From an uncultured Rothia sp. (lineage in GTDB: Bacteria; Actinomycetota; Actinomycetes; Actinomycetales; Micrococcaceae), in contig NZ_CALJRY010000314.1 in NCBI RefSeq assembly GCF_937976295.1, positions 1 through 19,595 on the forward strand: 19,595 bases of DNA, given 5' to 3'. A program made the translations under genes and the position numbers. The notes beneath the pieces were generated by a model. It did no database searches. It worked only from the letters and a program-made list of their open reading frames with translations, and was not told the DNA's origin. Below are positions 1-8,034 of the stretch, in pieces; within the stretch, counting starts at the first letter, position 1, and every line of letters starts with the position of its first letter.

Positions 1-22
1 AACCCGCCCTCGCTTCGCTTCG

Positions 23-124
23 GGCACCCTGATGTCACTACGGAGGACACCGGCCCCTCTGCGCGCTCTTGCCAATTCACGGGTGGGAGGCGGCTATGCC
101 TTCCGGAAGCGACATCAGGGTGCC
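23..124. repeat. Inverted repeat, 14 bp arms
   Basis: GGCACCCTGATGTC at 23-36 is the exact reverse complement of GACATCAGGGTGCC at 111-124, with 74 bp between. The spacer holds the palindrome CTTCCGGAAG. No transposase is visible, so this is a structural observation only. Confidence 0.6.
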
Positions 125-177
125 GCCCCGGGCGCTCTCCGCAGCGAAGCAAGGAAGAGCGGAGCGTCCGGGGCGGC
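122..177. repeat. Large GC-rich imperfect hairpin
   Basis: GCCGCCCCGGGCGCTC at 122-137 pairs with GAGCGTCCGGGGCGGC at 162-177 with a single mismatch. The pairing can be extended inward by CCGC/GCGG with a two-base bulge. The right arm is not followed by a T tract on either strand, so it is not a standard intrinsic terminator. It abuts the outer 14-bp inverted repeat (23-124), so the two may be parts of one element. Confidence 0.5.
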
Positions 178-247
178 GGGTGCCCCTGCAGGAGCGGAGG
201 AAGTGCATAGCTTGCCGACCCACAGGGCACTGAAACCCATAGATACG

Positions 248-288
248 AAAGAGTCCCCCACACGAGGTGATCGTGCGGGGGACTCTTT
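248..288 (-). terminator. Intrinsic terminator of the HrpA-type helicase gene
   Basis: AAAGAGTCCCCC (248-259) pairs perfectly with GGGGGACTCTTT (277-288). After one A-C mismatch the stem continues with CACGA/TCGTG around the loop GGTGA. It begins 8 bp beyond the helicase stop codon on the minus strand, so it most likely ends that transcript; A/T pairs at the stem base provide the U-rich side. Being symmetrical, it could also stop transcripts entering from the left. Confidence 0.8.
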
Positions 289-295
289 GTATTAC

Positions 296-3200
296 CTAGC
301 GCTTGATGGCGTCCAGCGCCTCACGCTGAGCCTTCGCAATGCGCTTCTCAGACACCGTGTAGGCGGTACCAAGCTCCTGGGCGAAGAAGCTGACGCGCAG
401 CTCCTCAATCATCCAGTTCACGCGGCGGAGCGCATCCGGCACGATGGTGCCTGCCGGTAGCGACTTGACCGCGTTATCGTAGGAGTCTTCCAGGTCTTGC
501 ACGGTGAGCATGAGCTGGTTGTCGCGGTGCAGGTTCGGGCCGAGCTTCGTCAGGCGCACCTGGGCGGCCTTGAGGTAGCGCGGGATGTGAACCAGCTGGT
601 CGTAGCCGGTTTTCGCCACGAATCCGGGGTAGACGAGGTTCTCCATCTGTGCCTTCACGTCGGAGACGGCGTGCATGGTCGTCAGCGAGGTTGCCTTCTT
701 GATGGCCTTCTTCAGCGCGGTGGCTTCAGAGAGGATTTCGGCAACGAGCTTGGTGACGTCGAAGACCGTCTCGATGAGTTCTGCGCGCACGTGCTCGTAG
801 AGTTCACTGTATTCGGCGTGCGTGAAGATGGGGGTGTGCGGCACGAGGTGGTCGAGTGCCGCGACGGTGCAGTCGCGGATGAGTTCGTCGATGGAGCCGT
901 GCGGGTTCTGCGTGAAGACGATTTTCTCCTTGTGGGAGAGGTGTTCGCTCACGTAGCGTACGGGCGAGGGCACCTGCAGTTGGAGCAGGCGGATGATGCC
1001 GCGGCGCTGGGCGTGGAGCTGTTCGGCTTCGGTGGGGAAGATGCGCAGGCCTACGCTGGTTTCTTCGTCGACGAGGGCGGGGTAGCCGTTGACTGCCTGG
1101 GTGGCGATGATGCGCTGTACCTTGCGGGGAATCTCTCCGTTGGGGAAGAGGTCGGCGGGGAATTCGGTGAGGCCGCTGATTTCGCGTACCTGCGAACCGT
1201 GTGCATCGGTCGGTTGTGCCGCCTGGGCGGTGCCGCCCTGTGCGTTTTTCGCGCCCTTCTTCGCAGAAGCCGCGGAGCTGTCCGAGCTGCCCGAGTTGCC
1301 CGAACCGCCCTGGGCGAGCGCCACCATCTTTGCCATGGTGTCGTCGGATGCGCCGAGCGAGTCGGCGAGGGCGCTACGAATCTCCTTGTGGAGCTGTTGC
1401 TGCAGGGCGCGCAGGTCTTTGCCTTCGCCGAGGATTTTGTTGCGTGCGTTGCGCACCTGGAATCCCATTTTCAGGTGTTCGGGCACGGCGTCCCAGTTGA
1501 AGGCTTCGGGCTCGACGACCACGCCGCGCAGGCGGCGTAGTACGAGTGCCAGGGAGGGGATGAGTTCGTCGGTGGCGGGGGAGTAGTCCTCTTCGAGGGC
1601 GGCGCAGGCGGCGCGTGCCACGTCGGGTGCGGGCACGAAGTTGCGTCGAATCGCCTTGGGCAGCGACTTGATGAGTGCGGTGACGAGTTCGTGGCGCAGG
1701 CCGGGGATCTGCCAGCGGAACGGTTCGGGGCTCAGCTGGTTGAGGAAGAGAATCGGCACCTGCACGGCCACACCGTCGCGCTTGGCGGCTTCGGTGCGGG
1801 CGCCTCCTACACCTGCGGTGGGGGCGTATTCGTAGCGCAGGTCGAGGGTCAGTTCGCCGCTGTCGGTGCGCTGCACCCACTGGCGGGGGAACTGCGAGTC
1901 GTCGTAGTCGGCGGCTTCCTCGTTGATGAGCTTTTCGGGGTTGAAGTCCAGGTAGTTGTCGTCTTCGAGACGTGCCTGCTTCCACCACTTGTCGAAGGCG
2001 CGCACATCGGTCACGTGGGCGGGGATGCGGGCGTCGTAGAAGGCGAAGAGCACGGAGTCGTCTACGCGCAGGTCGCGGCGGCGCAGGCGTGCTTCGAGTT
2101 CTTCGACTTCGGCGAGGGCGCGCTGGTTGCGCAGGTAGAACTTGTGCTGGGTGTGCCATTGGCCTTCGACGAGGGCGGACTGGATGAACAGTTCGCGGGC
2201 TGCGGCGGTGTCTACGCGGGCGTACTGCACGGGGCGGTCGGCGTAGATGGTCAGGCCGAAGAGGGTGCCCTTGGCGTAGGCGACTGCCGCGCCGGAGCTG
2301 AGCGACCAGTGCGGTTCGGAGTATTGCACGCTGATGAGGTGTTTGCCGATTTCTTCGATCCACTGCGGGTCGATGGAGGCGTTGGTGCGCGCCCACAGGC
2401 GGGAGGTTTCGACGAGTTCGGCGGAGAGCACCCAGTCGGGGCTCTTTTTGAACAGGCCGGAGCCGGGGAAGATTGCGAACTTGGTGCCGCGTGCGCCGAG
2501 GTATTCGCGGGGGCCGCGGTTGCGTCCCTTGGAGTCCTTTTCGCGTTCTTCTTTGACGCCCACGTGCGAGAGCAGGCCGGAGAGCAGGCTCTTGTGGATG
2601 TCTACCTCGTGGGCGGAGGCGTTGATGTCCCTGCCGCCGCTGGCGTGGATATTGGCGGTGCGTCCCATTTCGCGTAGCTGGGCGAAGAGGTCTTGCCATT
2701 CGCGGATGCGCAGGTAGTTGATGTATTCGCGGTGGCACATTTTGCGTAGTTGCGAGGAGGACAGCGCCGCCTGCTGCTCGTTGATGTAGTCCCAGAGCAG
2801 CAGGAAGGAGGAGAAGTCGGAGGTGTCGTCGATGAAGCGGGCGTGCATGGCGTCTGCTTCGGCGCGTACGTCGGCGGGGCGTTCGCGCGGGTCCTGGATG
2901 GTCAGAGCGGCGGCGAGCACCATCATTTCCTTGGCGCAGTTGCGGCGGCCGCCTTCGATGATCATGCGGGCGAGGCGCGGGTCCACGGGGAATGCCGCCA
3001 TGGCTCGGCCGATGGCGGTGAGGGTTGCGCTATTGCCGCGGCCCTTGCGGGGTGCGCGGGGTCGTTCGGTGAGCGCGCCGAGTTCGCGCAGCAGGTTCAC
3101 GCCGTCGTTGATGGCGCGGGAGGCGGGCGGCTGCACGAACGGGAAGCGGGAGATATCGCCGGGTTCGCGGACCACGCCGATTGCAATCATCTGCAGGATG

Positions 3201-4834
3201 ACGGCCGCGAGATTGGTGCGCAGAATTTCGGGGTCGGTGAACTCGGGGCGCGAGTTGAAGTCTTCTTCGGAGTAGAGGCGGATTGCGATGCCGTCGCTGA
3301 CGCGGCCGCATCGACCGGAACGCTGGTTGGCGCTTGCCTGCGAGATGCGTTCGATGGGCAGGCGCTGAACCTTGGTGCGTGCCGAGTAGCGGGAGATGCG
3401 GGCGGTGCCGGTGTCGATGACGTACTTGATGCCGGGTACGGTCAGCGAGGTTTCGGCAACGTTCGTGGCGAGCACGATGCGCGGGCGCGATCCGGGGGAG
3501 AACACGCGGTGCTGTTCGGCGAGCGAGAGGCGCGCGTACAGGGGCAGCACTTCGTAGTTCAGGCGCGGCGACTTGGCGACCATCGCCTCGATAGCGTCTT
3601 TGGCGTCGCGGATTTCGCGTTCACCGGAGAAGAAGATGAGGATGTCGCCGGGGGCTTCCTTGGACAGTTCCTTGATGGCGTCGAGGATGCCGTCGGTGGG
3701 ATCGTGGTCGTCTTCGATTTCGTCGTCGCTGAGGTAGTCTTCCTCGTCGAGCGGGCGGTAGCGGATTTCGACTGGGTAGGTTCGGCCGGACACCTCAATG
3801 ATGGGCGGCGCGTCGTCGGGCAGGATCGCTTCGGCGATTTCGCGTTCTTCGGCGCTGAGGTTTTCGTCGACGATGCCCTTGCCCGGCACGTAGCTGGGGG
3901 AGAAGTGGCGCGCGAAACGCTCCGGGTCGATGGTCGCGGAGGTGATGATGACCTTCAGGTCCGGGCGCTGCGGCAGGATGCGCTTGAGGTAGCCGAGGAT
4001 GAAGTCAATGTTCAGGCTGCGTTCGTGCGCCTCGTCAATGATGAGGGTGGAGTAGCGGCGCAGCAGCTTGTCGTTCTGAATTTCGGCGAGCAGAATGCCG
4101 TCGGTCATGAGCTTGATAGCGCTGTGTTCGCCAACTTCGGAGGTGAATCGCACCTGGTAGCCGACGGTTTCGCCGATTTTCTGTCCGAGTTCTTCGGCGA
4201 TGCGTTCGGCGACGGAGCGTGCGGCGAGTCGGCGCGGCTGGGTGTGGCCGATGAGGCCCTTCTCTCCCAGGCCCAGGTCGAGGCACATTTTGGGGATCTG
4301 GGTGGTTTTACCGGAGCCGGTTTCACCCGCGATGATGACGACCTGGTTGTCGCGGATCGCGTTCATGATGTCTTCGCGGCGTTCGCTGACGGGCAGCTCT
4401 TCGGGGTAGGTGATGACCTCGGGGATGAGCGGCTCGTAGCGGCGCGGTGCCGGGCGGTTCTGCTGGTTGCCCTGGTTGCTTTGGTTGCCGCCCTGCTGGT
4501 TGCCCTGCTTGCGGGCGCGGTTGGGACCGCCTCCGCGTCGGTTGGAGCGGGAAGCGTTGGGGTTGCGTTCGGATGCGCCGCGGGAGGAGTTCTTGCGGTC
4601 TGCGTTATTCTTCTGGGCGCTGTTCTTCTGCGCACCCTTCTTCGGAGTGCCGTTATTTACCGCGTTGTTCTCAGCGGTTTTAGCTGCGGTCTTTTCGCCG
4701 GTTTTTGCGCTGGGTTTTTCGGAGGATCGTACCTTTGCCGCGTGGATTGCGGCTGCCATGCTCGCCATGGTGGGGGCGGTGCGGGGGGCCTTAGAAGTAT
4801 CTGCGTGTTTCTTCGTGGATTTCTGCTCAGACAT
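296..4834 (-). CDS. hrpA: HrpA-type ATP-dependent RNA helicase (DEAH box)
   Basis: This 1512-residue protein belongs to the HrpA branch of DEAH/RHA RNA helicases, cytoplasmic 3'-5' RNA helicases linked to RNA processing and to freeing stalled ribosomes. Seen in the sequence: Walker A GETGSGKT at 170-177, motif II DEAH at 267-270, motif III SAT at 299-301, then ATNVAETSLTVPG and QRSGRCGRV of the second RecA-like domain. HA2/OB-like regions and a long C-terminal DUF3418-type region (with VLFAFYDARIP) follow. It is about 200 residues longer than E. coli HrpA. The excess is a basic, low-complexity N-terminus of about 130 residues that ends in a Gly/Gln/Asn-rich tract (111-126), an acidic stretch near 360-380, and a Gly/Ser/Ala linker near 1165-1210. 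The N-terminal tail could contact RNA (inference). The ATG at 4834 lacks a strong Shine-Dalgarno sequence, so the exact start is less certain than the family. Confidence 0.95.
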   Translation of the reverse strand: MSEQKSTKKHADTSKAPRTAPTMASMAAAIHAAKVRSSEKPSAKTGEKTAAKTAENNAVNNGTPKKGAQKNSAQKNNADRKNSSRGASERNPNASRSNRRGGGPNRARKQGNQQGGNQSNQGNQQNRPAPRRYEPLIPEVITYPEELPVSERREDIMNAIRDNQVVIIAGETGSGKTTQIPKMCLDLGLGEKGLIGHTQPRRLAARSVAERIAEELGQKIGETVGYQVRFTSEVGEHSAIKLMTDGILLAEIQNDKLLRRYSTLIIDEAHERSLNIDFILGYLKRILPQRPDLKVIITSATIDPERFARHFSPSYVPGKGIVDENLSAEEREIAEAILPDDAPPIIEVSGRTYPVEIRYRPLDEEDYLSDDEIEDDHDPTDGILDAIKELSKEAPGDILIFFSGEREIRDAKDAIEAMVAKSPRLNYEVLPLYARLSLAEQHRVFSPGSRPRIVLATNVAETSLTVPGIKYVIDTGTARISRYSARTKVQRLPIERISQASANQRSGRCGRVSDGIAIRLYSEEDFNSRPEFTDPEILRTNLAAVILQMIAIGVVREPGDISRFPFVQPPASRAINDGVNLLRELGALTERPRAPRKGRGNSATLTAIGRAMAAFPVDPRLARMIIEGGRRNCAKEMMVLAAALTIQDPRERPADVRAEADAMHARFIDDTSDFSSFLLLWDYINEQQAALSSSQLRKMCHREYINYLRIREWQDLFAQLREMGRTANIHASGGRDINASAHEVDIHKSLLSGLLSHVGVKEEREKDSKGRNRGPREYLGARGTKFAIFPGSGLFKKSPDWVLSAELVETSRLWARTNASIDPQWIEEIGKHLISVQYSEPHWSLSSGAAVAYAKGTLFGLTIYADRPVQYARVDTAAARELFIQSALVEGQWHTQHKFYLRNQRALAEVEELEARLRRRDLRVDDSVLFAFYDARIPAHVTDVRAFDKWWKQARLEDDNYLDFNPEKLINEEAADYDDSQFPRQWVQRTDSGELTLDLRYEYAPTAGVGGARTEAAKRDGVAVQVPILFLNQLSPEPFRWQIPGLRHELVTALIKSLPKAIRRNFVPAPDVARAACAALEEDYSPATDELIPSLALVLRRLRGVVVEPEAFNWDAVPEHLKMGFQVRNARNKILGEGKDLRALQQQLHKEIRSALADSLGASDDTMAKMVALAQGGSGNSGSSDSSAASAKKGAKNAQGGTAQAAQPTDAHGSQVREISGLTEFPADLFPNGEIPRKVQRIIATQAVNGYPALVDEETSVGLRIFPTEAEQLHAQRRGIIRLLQLQVPSPVRYVSEHLSHKEKIVFTQNPHGSIDELIRDCTVAALDHLVPHTPIFTHAEYSELYEHVRAELIETVFDVTKLVAEILSEATALKKAIKKATSLTTMHAVSDVKAQMENLVYPGFVAKTGYDQLVHIPRYLKAAQVRLTKLGPNLHRDNQLMLTVQDLEDSYDNAVKSLPAGTIVPDALRRVNWMIEELRVSFFAQELGTAYTVSEKRIAKAQREALDAIKR

Positions 4835-4843
4835 ATCCTATCC

Positions 4844-4849
4844 AGTGTA
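4844..4849 (-). promoter_or_regulatory. Possible -10 element for the helicase gene
   Basis: On the minus strand TACACT ends nine bases before the ATG at 4834. That spacing would place transcription at or next to the start codon, giving a leaderless or nearly leaderless message. No good -35 is visible 17 bp upstream, so this is weak. Confidence 0.25.
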
Positions 4850-5080
4850 CTCGCCTTGCCCGCGGTGGGCTTGGGGTGTGCTTTGTTTGTCATATTTGGG
4901 TTTGTTCGCGTGAGCCCCGGACGGGCAGCGGCGGAATGATGGCCCCCAAAAGGGCAGTTAAGATACAATAAATAACATCAAATGCTATCTAAGTAGCTAA
5001 TAAATATTCACCTGAATTATATGCACTACAGATGCGAATTAACTGTGCTTCTTAACTTTCTTTCGATAGTTTCGTTCAAC

Positions 5081-5089
5081 TGCTACAGT
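5081..5089 (+). promoter_or_regulatory. Candidate extended -10 promoter of the HTH gene
   Basis: TGCTACAGT matches an extended -10 (TGn followed by TACAGT). A weak -35-like TTTCGA sits 17 bp upstream at 5061-5066. Transcription from about 5096 would leave a leader of roughly 24 bases containing the AAGGAG ribosome-binding site. Confidence 0.4.
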
Positions 5090-5119
5090 GGTGAATAACA
5101 CAGTAACGAAGGAGTGACT

Positions 5120-5581
5120 ATGCCATCACCAAAGACGTACCCGGCAACACGTGCTGCAGTGTTGGATTACTGCGAAGATGGGCAGCACGAAGAAATTCAC
5201 CACCGCTGCGAAGAACTCTTCCAAGCCCTCGTTCACGCGAGTCTGCGCACCCACTTCGACCGCCTCAGCGCCGAAGAAACCCTCTACCTGGTCACCGGCG
5301 ACGGCGAGCGCGTACAGATTTCCCCCGAAATGTACGGACCCCTCACCTCCGTAGCCCGCGCATTCGCCGACCGCAAGGATGTCTGTGTGGTACGCCAGGA
5401 CCGCCTGATGACCACGCAGGAGGCGGCAGACTACCTGGGCGTATCCCGCCCGACCGTTGTTCGCCTGCTGGAGCGCGGAGATATTCCGTTCGAGCGCATT
5501 AACACGCACCGTCGCGTTGCTTTTGACGACCTCGAACGGTACCGCCTTGAGCACGAATACGTGAACCGCCGCGCTCGCTAA
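5120..5581 (+). CDS. Excisionase/antitoxin-like HTH DNA-binding protein
   Basis: The 153-residue protein has a C-terminal helix-turn-helix of the HTH_17/excisionase type at about 97-143 (MTTQEAADYLGVSRPTVVRL, then ERINTHRRVAFDDLERY), which reads DNA through a winged MerR-like fold. The first 95 residues are a helical domain rich in Glu, His and Arg of the kind seen in antitoxins of PIN-toxin pairs. Here no toxin follows: the next gene is convergent and encodes a hydrolase, so this looks like an orphan regulator or solitary antitoxin (inference). The ATG at 5120 is chosen because AAGGAG (5109-5114) lies five bases before it; a GTG at 5114 would overlap that ribosome-binding site. Autoregulation is plausible for this family. 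Its DNA target and partner cannot be read from the sequence. Confidence 0.85.
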   Translation: MPSPKTYPATRAAVLDYCEDGQHEEIHHRCEELFQALVHASLRTHFDRLSAEETLYLVTGDGERVQISPEMYGPLTSVARAFADRKDVCVVRQDRLMTTQEAADYLGVSRPTVVRLLERGDIPFERINTHRRVAFDDLERYRLEHEYVNRRAR

Positions 5582-5589
5582 ACCCGCAT

Positions 5590-5632
5590 CTGGTCAATCA
5601 TCGTCTGAATCATTCACCGTCTGGTCATTCAC
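5590..5632. repeat. Short imperfect tandem repeat between convergent genes
   Basis: CGTCTGAATCATTCAC (5602-5617) is followed directly by CGTCTGGTCATTCAC (5618-5632), and a related TCTGGTCAATCAT lies just upstream at about 5590-5602. The three imperfect copies fill most of the 56-bp gap between the HTH and hydrolase genes. No terminator hairpin is evident in this gap. Confidence 0.6.
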
Positions 5633-5637
5633 TCTGA

Positions 5638-6828
5638 TTAGACAGTACGGTTCAGAAATTGCAGCATCTGCTGAACAATCTCGGGGCTAAAACAGCGCGA
5701 ATCCCCGTGTTCGGCATCCGGAACCAGCACCAAATCGGTAGGCACCTGCCGCGTGCGCAGCGCCTGATACACCCGCACCGATTGCTGGTACGGCACACAC
5801 GAATCACTAATACCGTGCACGAGCATGAGGGGCGTGGCGTTGGCGCTCGCTTCCTGTGCAGAGGCACTTTCGAACTTATTCACTCGTTTCAGGTTCACTC
5901 TTTTCTGGGGGCGTACCGCATCAATAGGATGCGCACGCTCCCAGTTCTTTTGGGCGCGTTCGATGTAGATACCCGGAACCGCCAGCTCACCCTTGGACGC
6001 GTCGATAGCAGACGCATCTGCGGGGACCGGGTAGGTGCTTCCCAGCAGTCGCCATTCGGCGCCATCATCTTCGGGGTGATCGAGAGCGTAGCCAGCCAGG
6101 GGGCGATCGGTGAAGATGGTCCTCAAATCGCTGACCCCGTAAAACGAAGCCGCCGCCGCCACCTGCGAACTATGGGACGGGTAGGCGCTCGCCGCCCTGC
6201 CTTCAAAGTATTCCTCGTGCTCGGGTACGCTTGCAGAATTCTTAACGCTGGAATCTCCCGTGTAGGCGGCCAGCATGCTCAGGTGCCCGCCGGCGCTTCC
6301 GCCAGCTACCGCAATGCGCCGCGGGTCAATACCGAACTTGTGCGCGTTGGCGCGGAAGAAACGCACCGCCTCCTTCACATCGTGCAGTGCGCCCGGAAAG
6401 AGCGCCTGATGCGAATACCGGTAGTTGATGGAGGCGACCGCCCAGCCTGCCTGCTGAAAAGCGGCGCGCATGAGCGCCTGGGCATTGGGCTGCTCCCCGG
6501 CGGGGGTGCGCAGAGTAGTGTCGCGGAGGGCCTGGTTGGTGCCGAAGCGCCAGGCACCACCGTGAACCCACACTAGCAGCGGCGCGGGGGAAGAAGCCTC
6601 GGCAGGTGAAGTTTCAGCAGGTGAAGTTTCGGCAGCCGCGGGGAAGAAATCGTAGGCGAACGCCTCGCGAGTTACCGGCGACTGCGCGCCGTAGTCGGGT
6701 AGCGAGTGGGCATCGTAAAAGCCCGCCTCGCGGTAGAAACCGGAGCGGTACTCGGTATTCTCAGCGTTCATCGCACCCTCAGCGTTCATTGCGCCCTCAA
6801 TCTTCGGCGCGCTCTCGGAAGTCTGCAT
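5638..6828 (-). CDS. Alpha/beta-hydrolase (esterase/lipase family)
   Basis: A predicted cytoplasmic serine hydrolase of the carboxylesterase/acyl-hydrolase (BD-FAE-like) family, 396 residues from the first ATG. Seen: the oxyanion-hole motif HGGAW at 89-93, nucleophile elbow GGSAGG at 176-181 with Ser178, and likely acid and base Asp342 (HGISDSCVP) and His374 (DAEHGD). No signal peptide or membrane segment is visible. The N-terminal 80 residues are repetitive: GAMNAE twice, and ETSPA twice. The first ATG at 6828 has no ribosome-binding site, whereas ATGs at 6789 (Met14) and 6771 (Met20) each follow a GAGGG at suitable spacing, so the real start may be one of these. It lies 14 bp after the oxidoreductase stop codon and is probably co-transcribed with it. 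The substrate is unknown. Confidence 0.85.
   Translation of the reverse strand: MQTSESAPKIEGAMNAEGAMNAENTEYRSGFYREAGFYDAHSLPDYGAQSPVTREAFAYDFFPAAAETSPAETSPAEASSPAPLLVWVHGGAWRFGTNQALRDTTLRTPAGEQPNAQALMRAAFQQAGWAVASINYRYSHQALFPGALHDVKEAVRFFRANAHKFGIDPRRIAVAGGSAGGHLSMLAAYTGDSSVKNSASVPEHEEYFEGRAASAYPSHSSQVAAAASFYGVSDLRTIFTDRPLAGYALDHPEDDGAEWRLLGSTYPVPADASAIDASKGELAVPGIYIERAQKNWERAHPIDAVRPQKRVNLKRVNKFESASAQEASANATPLMLVHGISDSCVPYQQSVRVYQALRTRQVPTDLVLVPDAEHGDSRCFSPEIVQQMLQFLNRTV
6602..6631. repeat. 15-bp in-frame tandem duplication in the hydrolase gene
   Basis: GCAGGTGAAGTTTCA (6602-6616) and GCAGGTGAAGTTTCG (6617-6631) are adjacent copies differing only in the last base. On the coding (minus) strand they encode two five-residue units of the ETSPA linker, upstream of the catalytic domain. 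Confidence 0.85.
6763..6798 (-). repeat. 18-bp tandem duplication carrying RBS plus ATG
   Basis: Plus-strand AGCGTTCATCGCACCCTC (6763-6780) and AGCGTTCATTGCGCCCTC (6781-6798) are adjacent and differ at two of 18 positions. On the coding strand each unit reads GAGGG, four bases, ATG, AACGCT: a Shine-Dalgarno-like run five or so bases before an in-frame start codon. The hydrolase may therefore have two tandem translation starts. Confidence 0.75.
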
Positions 6829-6842
6829 AAATCAGCGCCGCG

Positions 6843-7790
6843 TTAGGGAACCAGTACGATCTTGCCGCGGGTGCGACCCGTCGCCACCAGGGCGTGAGCC
6901 TGCGCAGCCTGCGAAAAATCAAGCACCTGATCCACACGCACCTTTAACAGACCCAGGGACATGAGGCGGGCAATCTCCTGCATCTGCACACGGTCCGGGT
7001 GAACCGTCAGCCACTGCGCCTCGAAGCCACGCTCACGCGCAACATCCAGCGGGTCGGGGCTGGTCAGGGTGACAATACGGCCGCCGGGAACCAGCACCTC
7101 CAGCGAGTCGAGGAAGGTCTGCTGACCGGTGGAATTGAGCACCACATCCATGGTCTGACCCAGTACGGCACGGAAATCTTCGGTGCGGTAATCAATGGGC
7201 TGGGCACCCAGCGAGCGCACAAACTCGTGGTTCGCCGCGGAGGCGGTCGCAAAAACCTGAGCGCCAGCCTGAGCCGCCAACTGAACGGCGAGGTGACCGA
7301 CGCCTCCGGCACCGGCATGAATGAGTACGCGCTCGCCTTCCTTCAGTCGCGCCACCTCAAAGAGCGCCTGGTATGCGGTCAGCGCCGCCAGGGGAGCGCC
7401 GCCCAATTGCGCGCAGGGAACATCGGCGGGCACCTTCACCAGCTGATGCGCCGGGGCGAGAACATACTCGGCGTACGCACCGGCGGGGGAGGGGAAAGAA
7501 ACAAGACCAAATACGCCGTCGCCCACCTTGAAACCCGTGTAGTCGCCGGCGGTAGCAACCACGGTGCCGGCAACATCCCAGCCGGGCACGAAGGGCTTGT
7601 ACGACGGATCTGCCAGCTGAGCGGCAGGACCCAGACCCTTGCGGGTGGTCACATCAATCGGGTTGACACCGGCGGCAACCGTCTTGATGAGCACGTGACC
7701 GCGCACCGGCGAGGGGATGGGCACGTTTGCTTCGTGCAGAACGCTTTCATCGCCCCACTCGGTGAGCTGAATCTGGCGCATGGTGGTCAT
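6843..7790 (-). CDS. NADP-dependent quinone oxidoreductase-like MDR protein
   Basis: A 315-residue member of the medium-chain dehydrogenase/reductase family, zinc-free quinone oxidoreductase branch, which uses NADPH to reduce quinones or enones. Seen: an N-terminal GroES-like domain with GVNPIDVTTRKG at 41-52, a Rossmann nucleotide-binding motif HAGAGGVGHLAVQ at about 158-170, and the family's C-terminal GRTRGKIVLVP. The catalytic-zinc cysteines of alcohol dehydrogenases are absent. The ATG at 7790 is chosen because GGAGGT lies six bases upstream; the frame stays open to 7943, but that extension (rich in His, Ser and Pro) is unlike the family and has no better ribosome-binding site. It is the first gene of a two-gene unit with the hydrolase, which suggests a shared role in handling small electrophiles or esters (inference). 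The physiological substrate is unknown. Confidence 0.88.
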   Translation of the reverse strand: MTTMRQIQLTEWGDESVLHEANVPIPSPVRGHVLIKTVAAGVNPIDVTTRKGLGPAAQLADPSYKPFVPGWDVAGTVVATAGDYTGFKVGDGVFGLVSFPSPAGAYAEYVLAPAHQLVKVPADVPCAQLGGAPLAALTAYQALFEVARLKEGERVLIHAGAGGVGHLAVQLAAQAGAQVFATASAANHEFVRSLGAQPIDYRTEDFRAVLGQTMDVVLNSTGQQTFLDSLEVLVPGGRIVTLTSPDPLDVARERGFEAQWLTVHPDRVQMQEIARLMSLGLLKVRVDQVLDFSQAAQAHALVATGRTRGKIVLVP

Positions 7791-7962
7791 CGGGTTACCT
7801 CCGCTGTCGTGACTTGGGCCGTGCTGATGTGAACGGTGTGCGCGTTTCCCCATTCTCTCAAGGGTGCGAGCGTTGCCACAATAGGGAGGCGGGTAGTGTC
7901 CACCCTCTGAGGTTGAAGCGGGGTCTGTCAGACATGAGCCCACCCGGCATAGTCAGTTAAAT

Positions 7963-8007
7963 AAAAAGGAGCCGATACCCGAACAATACGCCTCGGATAT
8001 CGGCTCC
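7963..8007 (-). terminator. Intrinsic terminator of tRNA-Arg
   Basis: Arms 7968-7982 and 7993-8007 pair over 15 bp with one C-A mismatch (GGAGCCGATA against TATCGGCTCC plus the inner TCCGA part). On the minus strand the stem is followed by TTTTT (complement of 7963-7967). It lies 28 bp past the tRNA 3' end, so it ends the tRNA transcript and insulates the oxidoreductase gene. Confidence 0.85.
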
Positions 8008-8034
8008 CGTGTTCCCTCTCGAATAAGAACATCG

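Larger units (their letters stand above)
1..247. other. Gene-free left edge with dense inverted repeats
   Basis: I see no convincing gene here; an open frame from 32 to 460 on the plus strand is rich in Arg, Ala and Gly and runs through the terminator into the antisense of the helicase gene. The stretch is structured: a 14-bp perfect inverted repeat (23-36 against 111-124), a 10-bp palindrome CTTCCGGAAG at 100-109, and a long imperfect hairpin (122-142 against 159-177). It could be an intergenic repeat family or the terminator region of a gene lying to the left of the window. Confidence 0.5.
4835..5119. promoter_or_regulatory. Divergent AT-rich intergenic region
   Basis: This 285-bp region lies between the divergently oriented helicase and HTH genes and must carry promoters for both. 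From about 4950 to 5110 it is far richer in A and T than anything else in the actinobacterial part of the window, for example around ATACAATAAATAACATCAAA. TTCGTT (5071-5076) and AACGAA (5105-5110) form a short inverted repeat around the probable start site of the HTH gene, a position suiting an autoregulatory operator. No small gene was recognised. Confidence 0.5.

Noticed and set aside
1374..2738. 454-codon Arg/Pro-rich frame on the minus strand
   Set aside because: An alternate frame of the helicase gene; extreme Arg/Pro/His content is typical of out-of-frame reading in high-GC DNA.
2750..4939. 729-codon open frame on the plus strand
   Set aside because: It lies antisense to the helicase gene; its composition (Gly, Ala, Val, Asp, Phe) is the mirror of GC-rich coding sequence, and no domain is recognisable. 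The same holds for plus-strand frames at 497-1540 and 1691-2677.
7791..7943. N-terminal extension of the oxidoreductase to 7943
   Set aside because: The added 51 residues do not resemble MDR proteins, and GGAGGT is placed correctly for the ATG at 7790.
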